Shown: positions 63,379 through 64,000 of the stretch, one piece after another
Position numbering within the stretch: the first letter of the stretch is position 1
Layout: each line of letters begins with the position of its first letter
From: Jeongeupia sp. HS-3
GTDB lineage: Bacteria > Pseudomonadota > Gammaproteobacteria > Burkholderiales > Chitinibacteraceae
Reading direction: 5' to 3'
Assembly (NCBI RefSeq): GCF_015140455.1
Contig: NZ_AP024094.1
Coordinates: 434,001 to 498,000 of the forward strand
Length of the DNA stretch: 64,000 nucleotides
Notes under the pieces: generated by a model
Database searches by the model: none
The model's input: only the letters and a program-made list of their open reading frames with translations
What the model was told of the DNA's origin: nothing
Translations under genes and position numbers: made by a program

Positions 63379-64000
63379 TTACTTGGCGGCCTTGACGGTC
63401 ACGTAGCTGTTGATCAGGTTCCGGTAGTCCGGAATGTGATTGGAGAACAGCGCGCCCAGACCTTCAACATCGTTGCGCCAGTCGCGATGCAATTCGCACG
63501 CCACGCCGAACCAGCTCATCAGCTGTGCACCGGCGGCGGACATCCGGTCCCACGCCGCATTGCGGGTGATCTCGTTGAAAGTGCCCGAGGCATCGGTCAC
63601 CACGAACACTTCATAACCTTCACCGAGGGCCGACAGTGCCGGGAAGGCGACGCAGACTTCGGTGACCACGCCGGCGATGATCAGCTGCTTCTTGCCGGTC
63701 GCCTTGATCGCCTTGACGAAGTCTTCGTTGTCCCAGGCATTGATCTGGCCGGGGCGGGCAATGTACGGCGCGTCGGGGAAAATCTGCTTCAGTTCCGGCA
63801 CCAGCGGGCCGTTCGGGCCGTCCTCGAAGCTGGTGGTCAGGATGGTCGGCAGATTGAAGTACTTGGCCAGATCGGCCAGCGCCAGCACGTTGTTCTTGAA
63901 TTTGTCCGGATCGATATCGCGCACCAGCGACAGCAGGCCGGCCTGATGGTCGACCAGCAGAACGGCGGCCTGGTCTTTGTCGAGTCGTGTGTATGCAGTG
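63379..64000 (-). CDS. YcaC-like isochorismatase-fold hydrolase (5' end beyond the window)
   Basis: The frame is open from the stop at 63379 to the window edge and so is truncated at its start. The visible part of about 206 residues starts TAYTRLDKDQAAVLLVDHQA, and the catalytic Asp in LLVDHQAG is within it. The Lys/Cys part is INAWDNEDFVKAIKATGKK and AGVVTEVCVAFPALSA with the nucleophile Cys. It is the YcaC group, octameric hydrolases of unknown substrate. The Val-Arg-Asp-Ile-Asp codon at 63924 is GTG and is internal, not the true start. Confidence 0.88.
   Translation of the reverse strand, partial: TAYTRLDKDQAAVLLVDHQAGLLSLVRDIDPDKFKNNVLALADLAKYFNLPTILTTSFEDGPNGPLVPELKQIFPDAPYIARPGQINAWDNEDFVKAIKATGKKQLIIAGVVTEVCVAFPALSALGEGYEVFVVTDASGTFNEITRNAAWDRMSAAGAQLMSWFGVACELHRDWRNDVEGLGALFSNHIPDYRNLINSYVTVKAAK

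Overview
This 64 kb window looks like chromosome from a high-GC betaproteobacterium, most likely in the order Neisseriales (Chitinibacteraceae or Chromobacteriaceae-like). The basis is gene content and protein style: xseB-ispA-dxs, a long type-2 leuA, a full-length putA with a ribbon-helix-helix N-terminus, a YheT hydrolase, a DUF2917 gene beside a MocR regulator, and a LivKHMGF locus. The genus is an inference; no rRNA or other marker gene is present. There is one tRNA (tRNA-Ser, UGA), no CRISPR array, no insertion sequence and no rRNA.

Layout. (1) 1-10452, + strand: the distal part of an extracellular polysaccharide cluster. It holds the end of a membrane protein, a hexapeptide acyltransferase, a Wzx-type flippase, a polysaccharide pyruvyl transferase, four GT4-type glycosyltransferases and an exported lipoprotein of glycosidase clan GH-A. 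From 2423 onward most genes overlap by 4 bp (ATGA), and a strong terminator closes the cluster. The first few kb are visibly poorer in GC than the rest. (2) 10523-25594: tRNA-Ser, a PilZ-like protein, an aminotransferase, an ABC-F ATPase with a structured leader, a YheT hydrolase, a phosphohexomutase, nadC, a DMT exporter, an MHYT-GGDEF-EAL protein, a chemoreceptor, and a divergent DUF2917/MocR pair. (3) 25858-35711: a secreted HAF-repeat protein, a GlmS homologue whose glutaminase half has lost its catalytic residues, a cupin/JmjC-like oxygenase with a partner hydrolase, the isoprenoid genes xseB-ispA-dxs, and an uncharacterised GHSKG protein. (4) 35876-40648: an EF-G-like GTPase, a GlxA-type regulator, an MBL-fold hydrolase and a divergent pseudouridine synthase.

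(5) 40898-46429 is the part I consider most novel. A six-gene, tightly coupled operon encodes a 47-residue small protein, a six-helix membrane domain fused to a NadD-like nucleotidyltransferase, a GNAT acetyltransferase, an exported M20 carboxypeptidase-like enzyme, an isochorismatase-fold hydrolase and a DUF6671 protein. A convergent LysR regulator follows. I know of no described pathway with this combination.

(6) 46768-55911, - strand: a branched-chain amino acid ABC transporter (livK, livH, livM, livG, livF) and trifunctional putA, whose upstream region carries candidate self-operators. (7) 56359-61198, - strand: a potassium P-type ATPase operon, in order a 30-residue membrane peptide, kdpF, kdpA, kdpB, kdpC. 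It lies behind what looks like a KdpE box, but kdpDE are not adjacent. (8) 61541-64000: leuA (+), a terminator, and a YcaC-like hydrolase that runs off the window edge (-).
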